64,000 nt of DNA from Shewanella litoralis. GTDB taxonomy: Bacteria > Pseudomonadota > Gammaproteobacteria > Enterobacterales > Shewanellaceae. The position numbers and the translations under genes were made by a program. Shown here piece after piece: positions 45,420-54,249 of the stretch. Position 1 is the first letter of the stretch, and every line of letters starts with the position of its first letter. The DNA lies in NCBI RefSeq assembly GCF_009828585.1, contig NZ_WSRZ01000006.1, positions 1 to 64,000 of the forward strand. Reading direction: 5' to 3'. The notes beneath the pieces are model-generated. The model did not search any database. It saw nothing but the letters and a program-made list of their open reading frames with translations, and was not told the DNA's origin.

Positions 45420-46247
45420 ATGACATTGAATCATTTTTGGCGGTTTTACACTATCATTAGCATAGCGATGCTCATGTCGATACTCATGACCAGTGCACCT
45501 TCATTTGCCCATGAAACCGAACAACAACCTGCTCAAAGCAACACCGATGCAGCCCAAAAGCGACAGCAGCAACCCGCTGAACTCACCCTATTGTCTCTTG
45601 TGCCAGATGCGTATTTACACCAGTCATATAAACAGGTCAGCGGCTTTGGATTAGTTGAGTCCAATGGCCTCGTAGTGGTGCAAGATAAGCAGGCGTTTAT
45701 TATTGATACCCCCTGGACAGACAGCGATACCGCTAAGCTTGTTGATTGGATTACCCAGCAAGGTTTAACTGTTGCAGCCAGTATATCGACTCATTCACAT
45801 CAAGACCGCGCAGGTGGCATTGGCTACCTTAACAGTCAAGGTATCGCCACCTGGGTGTCAGATAAAACTCAACGTCTATTAACCGCCAATAAGCTTAACA
45901 GCGCAAGCCACACATTTAGTACTCAGCAACACACGCTTGCGCAGCAACTCATTGAAGTGTATGACCTAGGTGCTGGTCACACGGTCGATAACCTAGTAGT
46001 TTGGCTGCCTAAGCAACAGATTTTATTTGGTGGTTGTTTGATTAAGTCATTGAATTCTCGCACGCTAGGCTATACCGGCGAAGCAGACCTAGAGCAATGG
46101 CCGCTGACGGTGGCAAAGGTACAAGCACAATTTACCCAAGCAAAAATTGTCGTCCCCGGGCATGGCAAAATAGGTGATACTTCACTGCTAAGCCATACCA
46201 TGGATTTACTGACTCAACAGCCTCAAGGTTATACCATTCCACATTAA
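45420..46247 (+). CDS. Subclass B1 metallo-beta-lactamase (SFB/SLB-like)
   Basis: 275-aa secreted MBL-fold hydrolase. Signal peptide to about residue 30 (MTSAPSFA), then a Gln-rich linker. All B1 zinc ligands are present: His125, His127, Asp129 (THSHQDR), His187 (GAGHTVDN), Cys206 (LFGGCLIKS) and His248 (VVPGHG). Cys206 in this context is characteristic of true B1 carbapenem-hydrolysing enzymes; the resemblance is to SFB-1 and SLB-1, chromosomal enzymes of S. frigidimarina and S. livingstonensis. No integron or insertion sequence is adjacent, so it appears to be a resident gene. Activity is inferred. Confidence 0.88.
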   Translation: MTLNHFWRFYTIISIAMLMSILMTSAPSFAHETEQQPAQSNTDAAQKRQQQPAELTLLSLVPDAYLHQSYKQVSGFGLVESNGLVVVQDKQAFIIDTPWTDSDTAKLVDWITQQGLTVAASISTHSHQDRAGGIGYLNSQGIATWVSDKTQRLLTANKLNSASHTFSTQQHTLAQQLIEVYDLGAGHTVDNLVVWLPKQQILFGGCLIKSLNSRTLGYTGEADLEQWPLTVAKVQAQFTQAKIVVPGHGKIGDTSLLSHTMDLLTQQPQGYTIPH

Positions 46248-46510
46248 TAAGTGACCACTCAGAATGCGTCCAGCGGTTTTTGATTAAGGCGTCGCTATGT
46301 AGTAATGGTTGTTCCCTTTCAAATAGCGAGAACGTAAAGCAAAAGCGGCTGGGGCATTCCTTTCAGGCGAGTTTTAAAAGGGCTTACACTGCGTTGCATG
46401 ACTTCGAAAGAGAATAACTATTCATTCAGTCATTCGCCTTGTTTAAGCCCTTTTAAATTCTCGCTGAGAGATCACTTACTAACGCGGAATGGTATTAGTA
46501 TTGATTAGCG
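46248..46510. repeat. Probable dispersed intergenic element with hairpin
   Basis: About 260 bp without a gene. GCGAGTTTTAAAAGGGCTTA (46367-46386) pairs with 46444-46464 (one gap), enclosing about 57 bp that contain the complement of AGGCGA again. The outer ends also show weak inverted similarity (AAGTGACC / GATCACTT). The layout suggests a non-autonomous repeat. A 12-mer of its left end (ACTCAGAATGCG) recurs inverted upstream of metH. Confidence 0.5.
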
Positions 46511-46575
46511 ACAAAACCACAATAACAATAGTTTGTTAATTACAGTTCAATTGAACTTACACAAGGAGAGTCACC

Positions 46576-46953
46576 ATGTTTAGTCACGTTATGATCGGCG
46601 TTAATGATATGAATATATCGAAAAAGTTTTATGATGCCACGTTAGGCGCATTAGGCATTGCACCAGGAAAAATTGACCCAAAAGGTCGTTGTGTTTACAT
46701 GACACCAACCGGCATATTTTTATTAACAAAGCCGATTAATGGCGAGCCGGCATGCCACGGTAATGGCTCAACCCTTGGTTTTGCTGCAGAAACCCCAGCA
46801 TTAGCCGATGCATGGCATGCAGCTGGCGTTGCTAATGGCGGCACCGCCTGTGAAGACGCGCCAGGCATACGATCAGGCGCAGGGATGGAATTATACCTAG
46901 CCTACCTGCGCGACCCAGATGGCAACAAGCTGTGTGCTCTGAACCGAGTGTAA
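46576..46953 (+). CDS. VOC (glyoxalase/bleomycin-resistance) family protein
   Basis: 125-aa cytoplasmic protein with the paired beta-alpha-beta-beta-beta fold. FSHVMIGVNDMNISKKFYDATLGALG starts the first module and YLAYLRDPDGNKLCALNRV closes the second, with candidate metal ligands His4 and Glu in GMELYLAYLRDPDGN. Members include glyoxalase I, dioxygenases and antibiotic-binding proteins; this small DPDGNK type has no known substrate. AAGGAGAG precedes the ATG. Confidence 0.88.
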   Translation: MFSHVMIGVNDMNISKKFYDATLGALGIAPGKIDPKGRCVYMTPTGIFLLTKPINGEPACHGNGSTLGFAAETPALADAWHAAGVANGGTACEDAPGIRSGAGMELYLAYLRDPDGNKLCALNRV

Positions 46954-47038
46954 TTAGCTTTAGGAATTCACTTTAGAAATTAGCTTCAGGAATTAACGTC
47001 AAAAATTAACCTTAGCTCAGCTAGAGTTAATAAACGAG

Positions 47039-47069
47039 GATGGCCTGCCTGGTTCACAGTCAGGCCATC
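47039..47069 (+). terminator. Hairpin after VOC gene
   Basis: A 9-bp stem (GATGGCCTG / CAGGCCATC) with a 13-nt loop lies 86 bp after the VOC gene. Only a short T-containing tail follows, so termination is moderate at best. Confidence 0.55.
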
Positions 47070-47147
47070 ACTTTAGTCAAGGTTACTGATGCATCACAAC
47101 GCACGACAGGGTAAAATAGCCGCCCTTTTATGCTGTGAGTGTATGTA

Positions 47148-48872
47148 ATGACTGTTAGCGATCCGTGTTTTATTCCTTTTACTGATACGATAGCGTTCAA
47201 CAACACAGTTGCAGAACAAGGATTACCTGAGTCTTTTACCTTCCCGTTTTATTATCAACCTCATCCATTAACCATACTGGCAGCTCAACAATTACAGCAG
47301 GAGTTGCTTGAGGCTAATCCGTGGCAGCATAACTTTGGCCTAGACAGCAACAACGATCGCGGCATGGTAATTGGTAAAATGTTCGGGGTGTTGGTGGTGA
47401 AAAACACCCACGGACAACTGGGATTTTTAGCGGCATTTTCAGGCAAATTAGCCGATCAAAATATCTTGCCGCCCTTTGTGCCGCCAGTGTTTGATATGCT
47501 GACCCAAGACAGTTTTTTTAACGCAGAAAACAAACAGATTAACCAGATTAACCAGTTACTCCACCAGCATGAAAGCGACCCGTTACTGGCGAGCTTAACC
47601 GCGCAGTTAACTCAGCAACAACAGCAAGCAGAACGTGAGCTTGAGCAATTACGTGCCTTGATAATCGACAGCCGCAAACAGCGTAAGCTCGCCCGCGAGC
47701 AAGCCGATAACGCATTAGCCTGGGCCGATATCAGCAATGATGAGCATAAAACCTTATCAATTGAGCTTAGCCGCCAAAGCGTGCAGCAAAAACATCAGCT
47801 CAATGCATTAAAGCAGCAATGGCAAAGCCAAATCACGGCAACGCAAACCCAGCTAAATGAGCTGCAGCAGCAAATAAAACACCTTAAGCGCCAACGCAAA
47901 CAACTGTCTAACAGCTTGCAAAAAAAGCTGTTTGCCCAGTATCAGTTTTTAAATATTGCAGGCCAGGCACGCGACTTAAACGATATATTTAACGATGCAC
48001 CTAATCACTTACCGCCAGCCGGTGCGGGCGAATGCGCTGCGCCTAAGTTGCTGCAATATGCCTTTAAACAGCAATTAACCCCAGTCGCGATGGCAGAGTT
48101 TTGGTGGGGCGCATCGCCAAAATCAGAAATAAAACAGCATCAAAATTACTACCCAGCCTGCCACGGAAAATGCCGGCCTATTTTAACCCACATGCTGGCG
48201 GGTATGCAGGTTGACGCCGATCCATTGCTGCTTAATCCCGGCAAAGATTTAACTATTGATATTATTTATCAAGATGATGTGATGGCGATTATCAATAAAC
48301 CCGCCGAGCTATTATCAGTACCCGGTAAAAATATTGCCGACAGCGTGTTTAGTCGCATGCAGCAACAGTTTCCCAATGCGACAGGGCCGCTTATCGTCCA
48401 TCGCCTAGACATGTCAACATCAGGGCTGATGGTGATTGCATTAACCAAAGAGGCCAACAAAGCCTTACAGCAGCAATTTATACAGCGCAGTGTCACCAAA
48501 CGTTATATTGCATTAATTGAAGGTGTGCCGAGCCAGGGTGAGGGCGATATTAGTTTGCCATTGCGGGTCGATTTAGATGACCGACCTAAACAGCTAGTGT
48601 GTTATGAACACGGCAAGCATGCGGACACATTTTGGCAAGTGCATCAGCGCCTTAACCAGCGCACCTTAGTGCATCTGTACCCTAAAACGGGGCGGACTCA
48701 TCAATTACGTGTGCATTGCGCTCATCATGATGGTCTGCACATGCCAATTGTCGGTGACGATTTATATGGCGTTGCAGCAAACCGCTTACATTTACATGCT
48801 CAATATTTAGCGTTAACTCATCCAGAATCTGGTGAAGCAATGGTATTTGAAGTTAAAGCGGATTTTGAATAA
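47148..48872 (+). CDS. RluA-family pseudouridine synthase with coiled-coil N-terminal extension
   Basis: 574 aa from the ATG at 47148 (a GTG nine bases earlier is possible). The C-terminal 220 residues are the RluA catalytic domain with HRLDMSTSGLMVIAL (Asp421 nucleophile), RYIALIEG and KTGRTHQLRVH. The long N-terminus has an unassigned domain (1-130) and a Gln/Leu-rich coiled coil (about 140-270), then a Cys/His-containing link (CAAPKLLQYA, YPACHGKC). E. coli RluA is about 220 aa, so this is a much larger subtype seen in Shewanella and Vibrio. Target RNA unknown. Confidence 0.88.
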   Translation: MTVSDPCFIPFTDTIAFNNTVAEQGLPESFTFPFYYQPHPLTILAAQQLQQELLEANPWQHNFGLDSNNDRGMVIGKMFGVLVVKNTHGQLGFLAAFSGKLADQNILPPFVPPVFDMLTQDSFFNAENKQINQINQLLHQHESDPLLASLTAQLTQQQQQAERELEQLRALIIDSRKQRKLAREQADNALAWADISNDEHKTLSIELSRQSVQQKHQLNALKQQWQSQITATQTQLNELQQQIKHLKRQRKQLSNSLQKKLFAQYQFLNIAGQARDLNDIFNDAPNHLPPAGAGECAAPKLLQYAFKQQLTPVAMAEFWWGASPKSEIKQHQNYYPACHGKCRPILTHMLAGMQVDADPLLLNPGKDLTIDIIYQDDVMAIINKPAELLSVPGKNIADSVFSRMQQQFPNATGPLIVHRLDMSTSGLMVIALTKEANKALQQQFIQRSVTKRYIALIEGVPSQGEGDISLPLRVDLDDRPKQLVCYEHGKHADTFWQVHQRLNQRTLVHLYPKTGRTHQLRVHCAHHDGLHMPIVGDDLYGVAANRLHLHAQYLALTHPESGEAMVFEVKADFE

Positions 48873-48889
48873 CGGACGATAAAAACAAT

Positions 48890-48922
48890 AAAACCGATAT
48901 TGAATTAACAATATCGGTTTTT
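48890..48922 (+). terminator. Terminator after RluA-type gene
   Basis: A perfect 13-bp stem (AAAACCGATATTG / CAATATCGGTTTT) with an AATTAA loop and an extra T, between the convergent RluA-type and lipoprotein genes; A-rich on the left so it can serve both directions. Confidence 0.9.
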
Positions 48923-48957
48923 GACTAATGCATTAGCGTTAATAAAACGACGGCTAA

Positions 48958-49539
48958 TTAGAAGTTATTAGGTTTCTCTTCTAAATGCATTTGCTCTACA
49001 AGGCCCTGGCCTGTGCGTTGCTGATATGCAGACTCAGCTTGTTGCATTCTGCTCTTGCCACTGGTGACCAGCGCTTGGCCTTGTTCTGTTTCACTTTGGC
49101 CTTCAGCAAGATTGGTATTGCCGTCTTCGACAAGCTCTTTGCCATCGACATAATTTTCGTCTGCATCTTCCCAATCGTCTGCGATGTCATCTAATCTCTC
49201 GACGATTGCAGCTGCGCGCTTACCATTTTGAGCACCGGTTAACGAACTCGCCATAGATTGAAATGCTTGGCGCTGCTTTTGTGCATTTTGTACGGCTTGC
49301 GCCATCAACTTTTCGCCTTCACGAATTTGTGCATTGCCTTTGTCCATTGCTTCGCGACCATCAGCAAGTAGTTCTTGGCCTTTTTTGACGTCCTTTTGAC
49401 CTTGTTCCCACTGTTGGGACAAATCTAGATTCTTTTCGCTTTCCGCTTTTATTTTTGAAGCAAAAGTGTTCTGAGTTGAAGCACATCCAGATAAGCTCGC
49501 AACACCAACGATTAACAAACTACAAAGTACTGATTTCAT
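48958..49539 (-). CDS. Lipoprotein with Gly-containing heptad repeats
   Basis: 193-aa predicted lipoprotein (lipobox SLSGC, Cys19). The mature chain is highly charged and helical. Two arrays show a 7-residue period with a fixed Gly: EQG QKDVKKG QELLADG REAMDKG NAQIREG (about 46-76) and DGKELVE DGNTNLA EGQSETE QGQALVT SG (about 130-160). This suggests a long antiparallel coiled coil or stalk in the periplasm. Function unknown; similar heptad-Gly lipoproteins occur in marine gammaproteobacteria. AGGCG precedes the ATG. Confidence 0.75.
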   Translation of the reverse strand: MKSVLCSLLIVGVASLSGCASTQNTFASKIKAESEKNLDLSQQWEQGQKDVKKGQELLADGREAMDKGNAQIREGEKLMAQAVQNAQKQRQAFQSMASSLTGAQNGKRAAAIVERLDDIADDWEDADENYVDGKELVEDGNTNLAEGQSETEQGQALVTSGKSRMQQAESAYQQRTGQGLVEQMHLEEKPNNF

Positions 49540-50035
49540 TTAACGCCTCCATAATACGGGGTGAGAATCGGCGCAATTAAACAGCCTCGCAACAAAAATA
49601 GCAAGCATTGTTTTTACATTAAATAACGTTAACCAAACCCAGTACCCTCGCGGTATATCAGCAATCCACAATCAACACAAATGTACTTTTAAAATGCTAT
49701 GTTTCAATAATTAAAAACGCCTTTGCAACAAACAGTTAACCTGCGTTTTCGCTTCAATATTCAATATCTGTTTGGTCAATTTTTTTGCCTACAGTGTTGA
49801 TATTTTTATTTCTTTGCTCTGCACTATCACGATAACACTCTTAACTAGTTAATTTACTTTTCAGCCTGATACTCTTGTCATGGAGGTCATGGAGGTCATG
49901 GAGGTCATGGCAAGAATATCAAGTTATATAGATAAAGTAACAAAAAGTGTCGCATTATTTATAGCGGCATTTTCAATATGAGACTTTGATTTGCAACATC
50001 ATTACAGGAGCTCAATAGCATCAACTCAGCGATAA
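49540..50035. other. 496-bp intergenic region
   Basis: AT-rich stretch between the lipoprotein start and the 3' end of the oxygenase gene. It contains the promoter of the lipoprotein gene and a 9-bp tandem repeat at 49877. I saw no gene or RNA structure that I could support. Confidence 0.5.
49877..49910 (+). repeat. 9-bp tandem repeat, 3.8 copies
   Basis: GTCATGGAG is repeated three times exactly, followed by GTCATGG. It lies in a gene-free region. Such short perfect repeats can change copy number by slippage. Confidence 0.9.
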
Positions 50036-50815
50036 TTACAATTCAAAAAGGACATCGGTTCTAATGATGTATTTAACCCCATGATAAATCGGCTCAGAAC
50101 TGTGAATACAATGCAGTGGATGCATGCCATGAGGAAAACACAATACACTCCCCGCAGGCGTTCTTACATCGACTTGTTTGACATTATCGCCACGTTTTGC
50201 CGGTAAATGTGGATTGTCGGCATTGACTAAAAAGCGCGTCGCGCCGCCCTCAAAGTCTTCTGTGAGTAAGATTAAAAAGGTTAATTGGCTATAACGATCG
50301 CCAAAAGCATCACGCACTAGCTGGCCATCAACCACCTGGCTTCCAGGCCATGAACCGTCAGAATGCGGTTTAAAATAATCCCCTTCATTGTAACGATAAA
50401 ATCGAAAACGATTGTTTAACCCCAGCGCCGCTTTGCCAGCAAAAATACCCAAATCATCAGTCATAAGGTGCTTCACTTTATTCCAAATGGCTTGCTCTGT
50501 GGCGTTATCAACCACCCAGGTCAAACTGTCGTTATGGCGAACATCTCGCGGTAACGACACGGCAGCATCGGGCAAAAAGCCCATCGACTCACTTGCCGCA
50601 ATTAAGCGTTGGCACTCATCGGCAGACAATACATTCAATAACTGAAACGCCCCTGGCACTTCGTCTAACATTTTTTTAGTTGCAGGCGTTGCGCCAACAT
50701 CATTCAGTGACGCGGCATTAGCCTGATGATTTGCCCAGGTAGGCAATGCTGGATGCTCGGCACCCGGCTCGTGGGCGATAACATAAAACGCTGAATTTTC
50801 ATTTGTGCTGTTCAT
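50036..50815 (-). CDS. 2OG-Fe(II) oxygenase (prolyl 4-hydroxylase-like)
   Basis: 259-aa protein with a double-stranded beta-helix oxygenase domain: iron ligands His151 and Asp153 (FKPHSDGSW) and His245, with Arg252 as the probable 2-oxoglutarate contact (YHGVKYIIRTDVLF). The N-terminal 60 residues are family-specific. No signal peptide, so cytoplasmic. It lies 65 bp after an aldehyde dehydrogenase gene on the same strand, possibly one transcript. Substrate unknown. Confidence 0.87.
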   Translation of the reverse strand: MNSTNENSAFYVIAHEPGAEHPALPTWANHQANAASLNDVGATPATKKMLDEVPGAFQLLNVLSADECQRLIAASESMGFLPDAAVSLPRDVRHNDSLTWVVDNATEQAIWNKVKHLMTDDLGIFAGKAALGLNNRFRFYRYNEGDYFKPHSDGSWPGSQVVDGQLVRDAFGDRYSQLTFLILLTEDFEGGATRFLVNADNPHLPAKRGDNVKQVDVRTPAGSVLCFPHGMHPLHCIHSSEPIYHGVKYIIRTDVLFEL

Positions 50816-50880
50816 TAATAACTGACCTTAATACTTAATAAGATTTTTTGTGAACCCAGCAATAAGCTAATGACTAGTAA

Positions 50881-52248
50881 CTAATAACTCATCACTCTTA
50901 CCTGGGCAAACTGTCGATGGCCCGCCGCCGTACCATGAAAGCCAAAACCACTTTGCTTAGCGCCAACCCATGGCGCATTACCTGCCCCACCGCCCTGATT
51001 AACGCCCACCATGCCGGCTTCAAGTTGTTCGGCCACCGCGTTAGCACCTTGCCCACCAAATACCGCCGCACTTAAGCCATAAATACTGTCATTGGCTCGA
51101 GTAATTGCATCGTTAATGTCATTAAACCGGCTGATGGCCACCACTGGGCCAAAGGTTTCTTCACGCTCAAGCAGCATATCAGGGGTTAATCCACTGACCA
51201 CAGTTGGCTGAATAAAGGGTAAAGGATAGTCATCACTGCCTAATAAAAATTGCGCGCCTTTGGCTTTAGCATCTTGCAATTGTTGCAATACTTTTTGGTG
51301 CTGAGTTGGATTAACCATTGGGCCAATATTCACTTGTGCCTGGTCCCATTTACCCACTTGATATCGGCTAGCCAGTTGCACCACCTTTTGCTCAAACTCA
51401 TCGGCAATTCGCTCATCAACGTAAATACGCTCGGTTGAGGTACACATTTGTCCGGCATTCTCAAACGAACTTGCCACCGCAAAACGCACTGCAGCATCAA
51501 TATTGGCGCTGGCCATAACAATCATTGGGTCATTACCACCCAGTTCCATCACTAAGCGTTTTAGCCCTGGTGCTGCATTGGCCATAATATGCTTACCTGC
51601 GGCCATCGACCCGGTAAAGGCCACCATATTAATGTCGGCGATCACAAGTGCCTGGCCGAGAGCTTTATCACCTTGGGCCACTTGCAATACATGGGCAGGC
51701 AACACTTTATTTAAGGTATCAACAAACAGCTGTGCCACTAGCGGCGTTTGTTCAGATGGTTTTAAAATCACACTATTGCCGGCAATTAATGCAGGAAGCA
51801 GCAAGTTATTTGCCATTGCTATCGGATAATTCCAAGGCGAAATAACCGCGACAATGCCTAAAGGTCGATATTGCAATTGAGTGTTGTTGCCAAGATCTTC
51901 AGCTGCCAAGGCATCGCCTATTTCACCAGCAAAATAAGGCGCGTTTTGAATCGTGCCGCCTACTTCATAAGTGGCGCGGCGATAATCTTTACCCATTTCC
52001 TGGCCAATTAATACTGCCAGTTCATCTTGCACCTCGGCTAAGGCTTGATAAGCCTTAACTACATACTGTTGGCGCTCGCTTAACGTTAAGCTCGCCCATA
52101 TTTTTTGTGCTGTTTTAGCTTGCGCTATAACCTGTGGAAGATCGGATATTGCTAAAGCATCAACACTGCCCACTGCAGTCGCTTGGATAGTGTCGCTCCC
52201 AACCACTTTATGGTAGCTACCTGCATCATAAGAAGTTAATACTGCCAT
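50881..52248 (-). CDS. NAD(P)-dependent aldehyde dehydrogenase
   Basis: 455-aa enzyme oxidising aldehydes to acids. Cofactor region PWNYP and KPSEQTP, catalytic Glu in LVMELGGNDP, catalytic Cys in ENAGQMCTSTERI, late motif EETFGPVVAI. It resembles succinate-semialdehyde dehydrogenase-type members, but the substrate cannot be read from sequence. It is divergent from an HxlR regulator with a 110-bp gap, which suggests induction by a reactive compound. Confidence 0.92.
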   Translation of the reverse strand: MAVLTSYDAGSYHKVVGSDTIQATAVGSVDALAISDLPQVIAQAKTAQKIWASLTLSERQQYVVKAYQALAEVQDELAVLIGQEMGKDYRRATYEVGGTIQNAPYFAGEIGDALAAEDLGNNTQLQYRPLGIVAVISPWNYPIAMANNLLLPALIAGNSVILKPSEQTPLVAQLFVDTLNKVLPAHVLQVAQGDKALGQALVIADINMVAFTGSMAAGKHIMANAAPGLKRLVMELGGNDPMIVMASANIDAAVRFAVASSFENAGQMCTSTERIYVDERIADEFEQKVVQLASRYQVGKWDQAQVNIGPMVNPTQHQKVLQQLQDAKAKGAQFLLGSDDYPLPFIQPTVVSGLTPDMLLEREETFGPVVAISRFNDINDAITRANDSIYGLSAAVFGGQGANAVAEQLEAGMVGVNQGGGAGNAPWVGAKQSGFGFHGTAAGHRQFAQVRVMSY

Positions 52249-52358
52249 GGAGAAAAATTCCTTAATGGTACTAGTCTAATTACCGCCTATTTTGATACAG
52301 TGGGATATAAAATCAACCAGTATACTTTAAGTAACCTAGAGTAAATCAAGTTGGAATA

Positions 52359-52715
52359 ATGAAAACAACAATTGAAACAATGAATAACGGTCAAAAAAAA
52401 GTTATCAACCCATGCGCAGAACCTTGCTCAGTTGAACGCGGAATGCGAGTGTTAGGCGGAAAATGGAAAGCGTCTATTTTGTGGCACTTACAAGATGAGC
52501 CAGTACGCTTTAATGATTTATCGCGCATGTTAGGCGGCGCCAGTAAAAAAATGGTCGACCAACGCCTCAAAGAACTTGAAGCACAGGGGCTGGTCACACG
52601 TCATGTGATTAACGACAGACCAATTGCGGTCGCTTATGCTATTACTGACCTAGGCCGCACCGCTTTGGATATTTTAGAGCGTTTAAAAGACTGGGCGGAT
52701 GAGTATGTCGTGTGA
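52359..52715 (+). CDS. HxlR-family transcriptional regulator
   Basis: 118-aa winged-helix regulator (HxlR/MarR-like): VLGGKWKASILWHLQDEPVRFNDLSRML is the DNA-binding region and KKMVDQRLKELEAQGLVTR the wing. Two cysteines, NPCAEPCSVERG near residues 21 and 25, match the electrophile- or redox-sensing Cys of HxlR relatives (HypR, YodB type). Divergent from the aldehyde dehydrogenase gene, which it probably represses. Confidence 0.9.
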   Translation: MKTTIETMNNGQKKVINPCAEPCSVERGMRVLGGKWKASILWHLQDEPVRFNDLSRMLGGASKKMVDQRLKELEAQGLVTRHVINDRPIAVAYAITDLGRTALDILERLKDWADEYVV

Positions 52716-52904
52716 TGGCGATTTCAGTTGTATCGTCTAAAATGAACAATATCTAAGTCATTGATATCGTAAAGCGGTTAGAGCAAATATTCAAAGCAGT
52801 AAAAAATATGAGACAGGTAAACGAATAATACAATTGTATGGTCGCTATTAATATACGTAGGCATACCCTACAATCCGCAGCTGATTTTATTGAAGTAGGT
52901 ATTT

Positions 52905-53672
52905 ATGATCAGATTTGTCTTAGTATTTATCATTGTCGCAAGCGTGTTTATTCCACCGACGGTTTGCGCGAAAGACAAGATTATTTTTTATACCGAATCT
53001 TATCCCCCCTTCCAATCGCAAAATCAACAAGGTGAATTAGTCGGTTTTGCTATCGATATTTTACATGCAGCACAGCCCTATCTCGATTTTGATATCGACA
53101 TCCAAATAATGCCCTGGAGCCGGGCTTACTATAATGCCCAACACAACCCAAATACGTTTATTTTCTCCATTGCCAACACCGATAAACGCCTGGCGCACTT
53201 TAAATGGATAGGTGACTTTTATACTGTACAGGACATGATTTACCGTAAAAGTAATCGTCCAGACATTCAACTTGAAAAAATAAGCGATATCAATCGTTAT
53301 ACCCTGGCACTATCACGCAATGATGCGGCGTTAGATAGACTAAAGCTTGATGGTAAGCATCCTAATGTGTACCTAGTAAGAAGCCAAACTGCAGCACTAA
53401 AAATGCTCAAATTTGATCGCGTTGATTTAATTTATAATAATGAAATTGGCTTTGCAGAAGACATCAAAAAAATGGGTTATACACTGAGCGACTTTACCGC
53501 TGTATTACCTGTTGTGAACATGCCCATTGGTATTTCTACCCACAAAGACACCGACGAAAAACTGGCCGAAACCATGCGCCAGGCGCTTCACACGCTTAAA
53601 CAAAATGGCGAGTTAGCAAAAATCACCGCGCGTTGGTTCGCCCCTCGTGTTATCCCCCTTGTTACTGAATAA
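52905..53672 (+). CDS. Orphan periplasmic solute-binding protein
   Basis: 255-aa secreted protein with a signal peptide (to about residue 22, TVCA). It belongs to the amino-acid-binding SBP_bac_3 type: FYTESYPPFQSQNQQGELVGFAIDIL, MPWSRAYYNAQ, LKQNGELAKITARWF. Second such orphan in the window (compare 6985), with the same aromatic ligand-site logic and no permease nearby. It may feed a distant transporter or act as a sensor. Ligand unknown. Confidence 0.8.
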   Translation: MIRFVLVFIIVASVFIPPTVCAKDKIIFYTESYPPFQSQNQQGELVGFAIDILHAAQPYLDFDIDIQIMPWSRAYYNAQHNPNTFIFSIANTDKRLAHFKWIGDFYTVQDMIYRKSNRPDIQLEKISDINRYTLALSRNDAALDRLKLDGKHPNVYLVRSQTAALKMLKFDRVDLIYNNEIGFAEDIKKMGYTLSDFTAVLPVVNMPIGISTHKDTDEKLAETMRQALHTLKQNGELAKITARWFAPRVIPLVTE

Positions 53673-53702
53673 CTCAGTAGACTCATTTGGGAATAAACCG
53701 TG

Positions 53703-53755
53703 TAACCCCTTCTCGTCGTCCCGGCAATGCTTTTAAGCCGGGACCCAGGTGTTTG
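53703..53755. repeat. Dispersed repeat copy (CCCGGCAATGC... hairpin)
   Basis: 53 bp that match 35265-35317 with one difference (GGGACCC versus GGGATCC). It includes the CCCGGC...GCCGGG hairpin and the CAGGTGTTTG tail. It sits just upstream of the hypothetical gene at 53797 and 18 kb from the other copies. Confidence 0.9.
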
Positions 53756-53796
53756 CTTGTTGCTTTTATGGCCGAAACTCGCTTTTGGATAAAGGT

Positions 53797-54249
53797 ATGT
53801 TTAAAAGTGACCTAGTGAATGACAGTAAATTGCACAGAATGACTAAATCTCTACTAGGTTCTGCCTCTGATAATGTTAAAATCTGCGCAACAGAATTACC
53901 GAGAAACTCAATGTTTATCCATCATGTTAACGGCATCGACTGGTTAGTGATCACAGCTTTTGAAGAACTGAAAACGATGTTTATCGAAGAAGCCGGTACG
54001 ATACCCGCCTGCTTCTCTACCGCCAGCGAATTGAGCTTGGTTGCTCAAGCCAAGCGCACTTATGGATATTTGCCTACACACAGCGGCGTAATCACCGATA
54101 CCGGCACGTTACAAAGACAGGGTATCGAAGAAGATTTGAACCCACAGCTTGCCTGCTTCGTTGAGGGGCGTGGCCGGGTATTTATCTATTACGATGGCTT
54201 TGTGGCTTTTGTGGATGGCGAACAAACCTTTATTACTCGAATGGATTGA
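53797..54249 (+). CDS. Hypothetical protein
   Basis: 150 aa, not recognised, from the ATG at 53797 (MFKSDLVNDSKLHRMTKSLLG); a longer frame runs back into the repeat element and is unlikely to be coding. Mixed alpha/beta content, no signal peptide or membrane helix, with FVEGRGRVFIYYDGFVAFVDG near the end. The ribosome site is weak (AAAGG one base before ATG). A promoter may lie in the repeat copy just upstream. The frame is long and well composed, so it is probably real. Confidence 0.55.
   Translation: MFKSDLVNDSKLHRMTKSLLGSASDNVKICATELPRNSMFIHHVNGIDWLVITAFEELKTMFIEEAGTIPACFSTASELSLVAQAKRTYGYLPTHSGVITDTGTLQRQGIEEDLNPQLACFVEGRGRVFIYYDGFVAFVDGEQTFITRMD

Noticed and set aside
53749-53796. N-terminal extension of the 150-aa hypothetical gene
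   Set aside because: It starts inside the dispersed repeat copy, so coding is unlikely; the ATG at 53797 is preferred.
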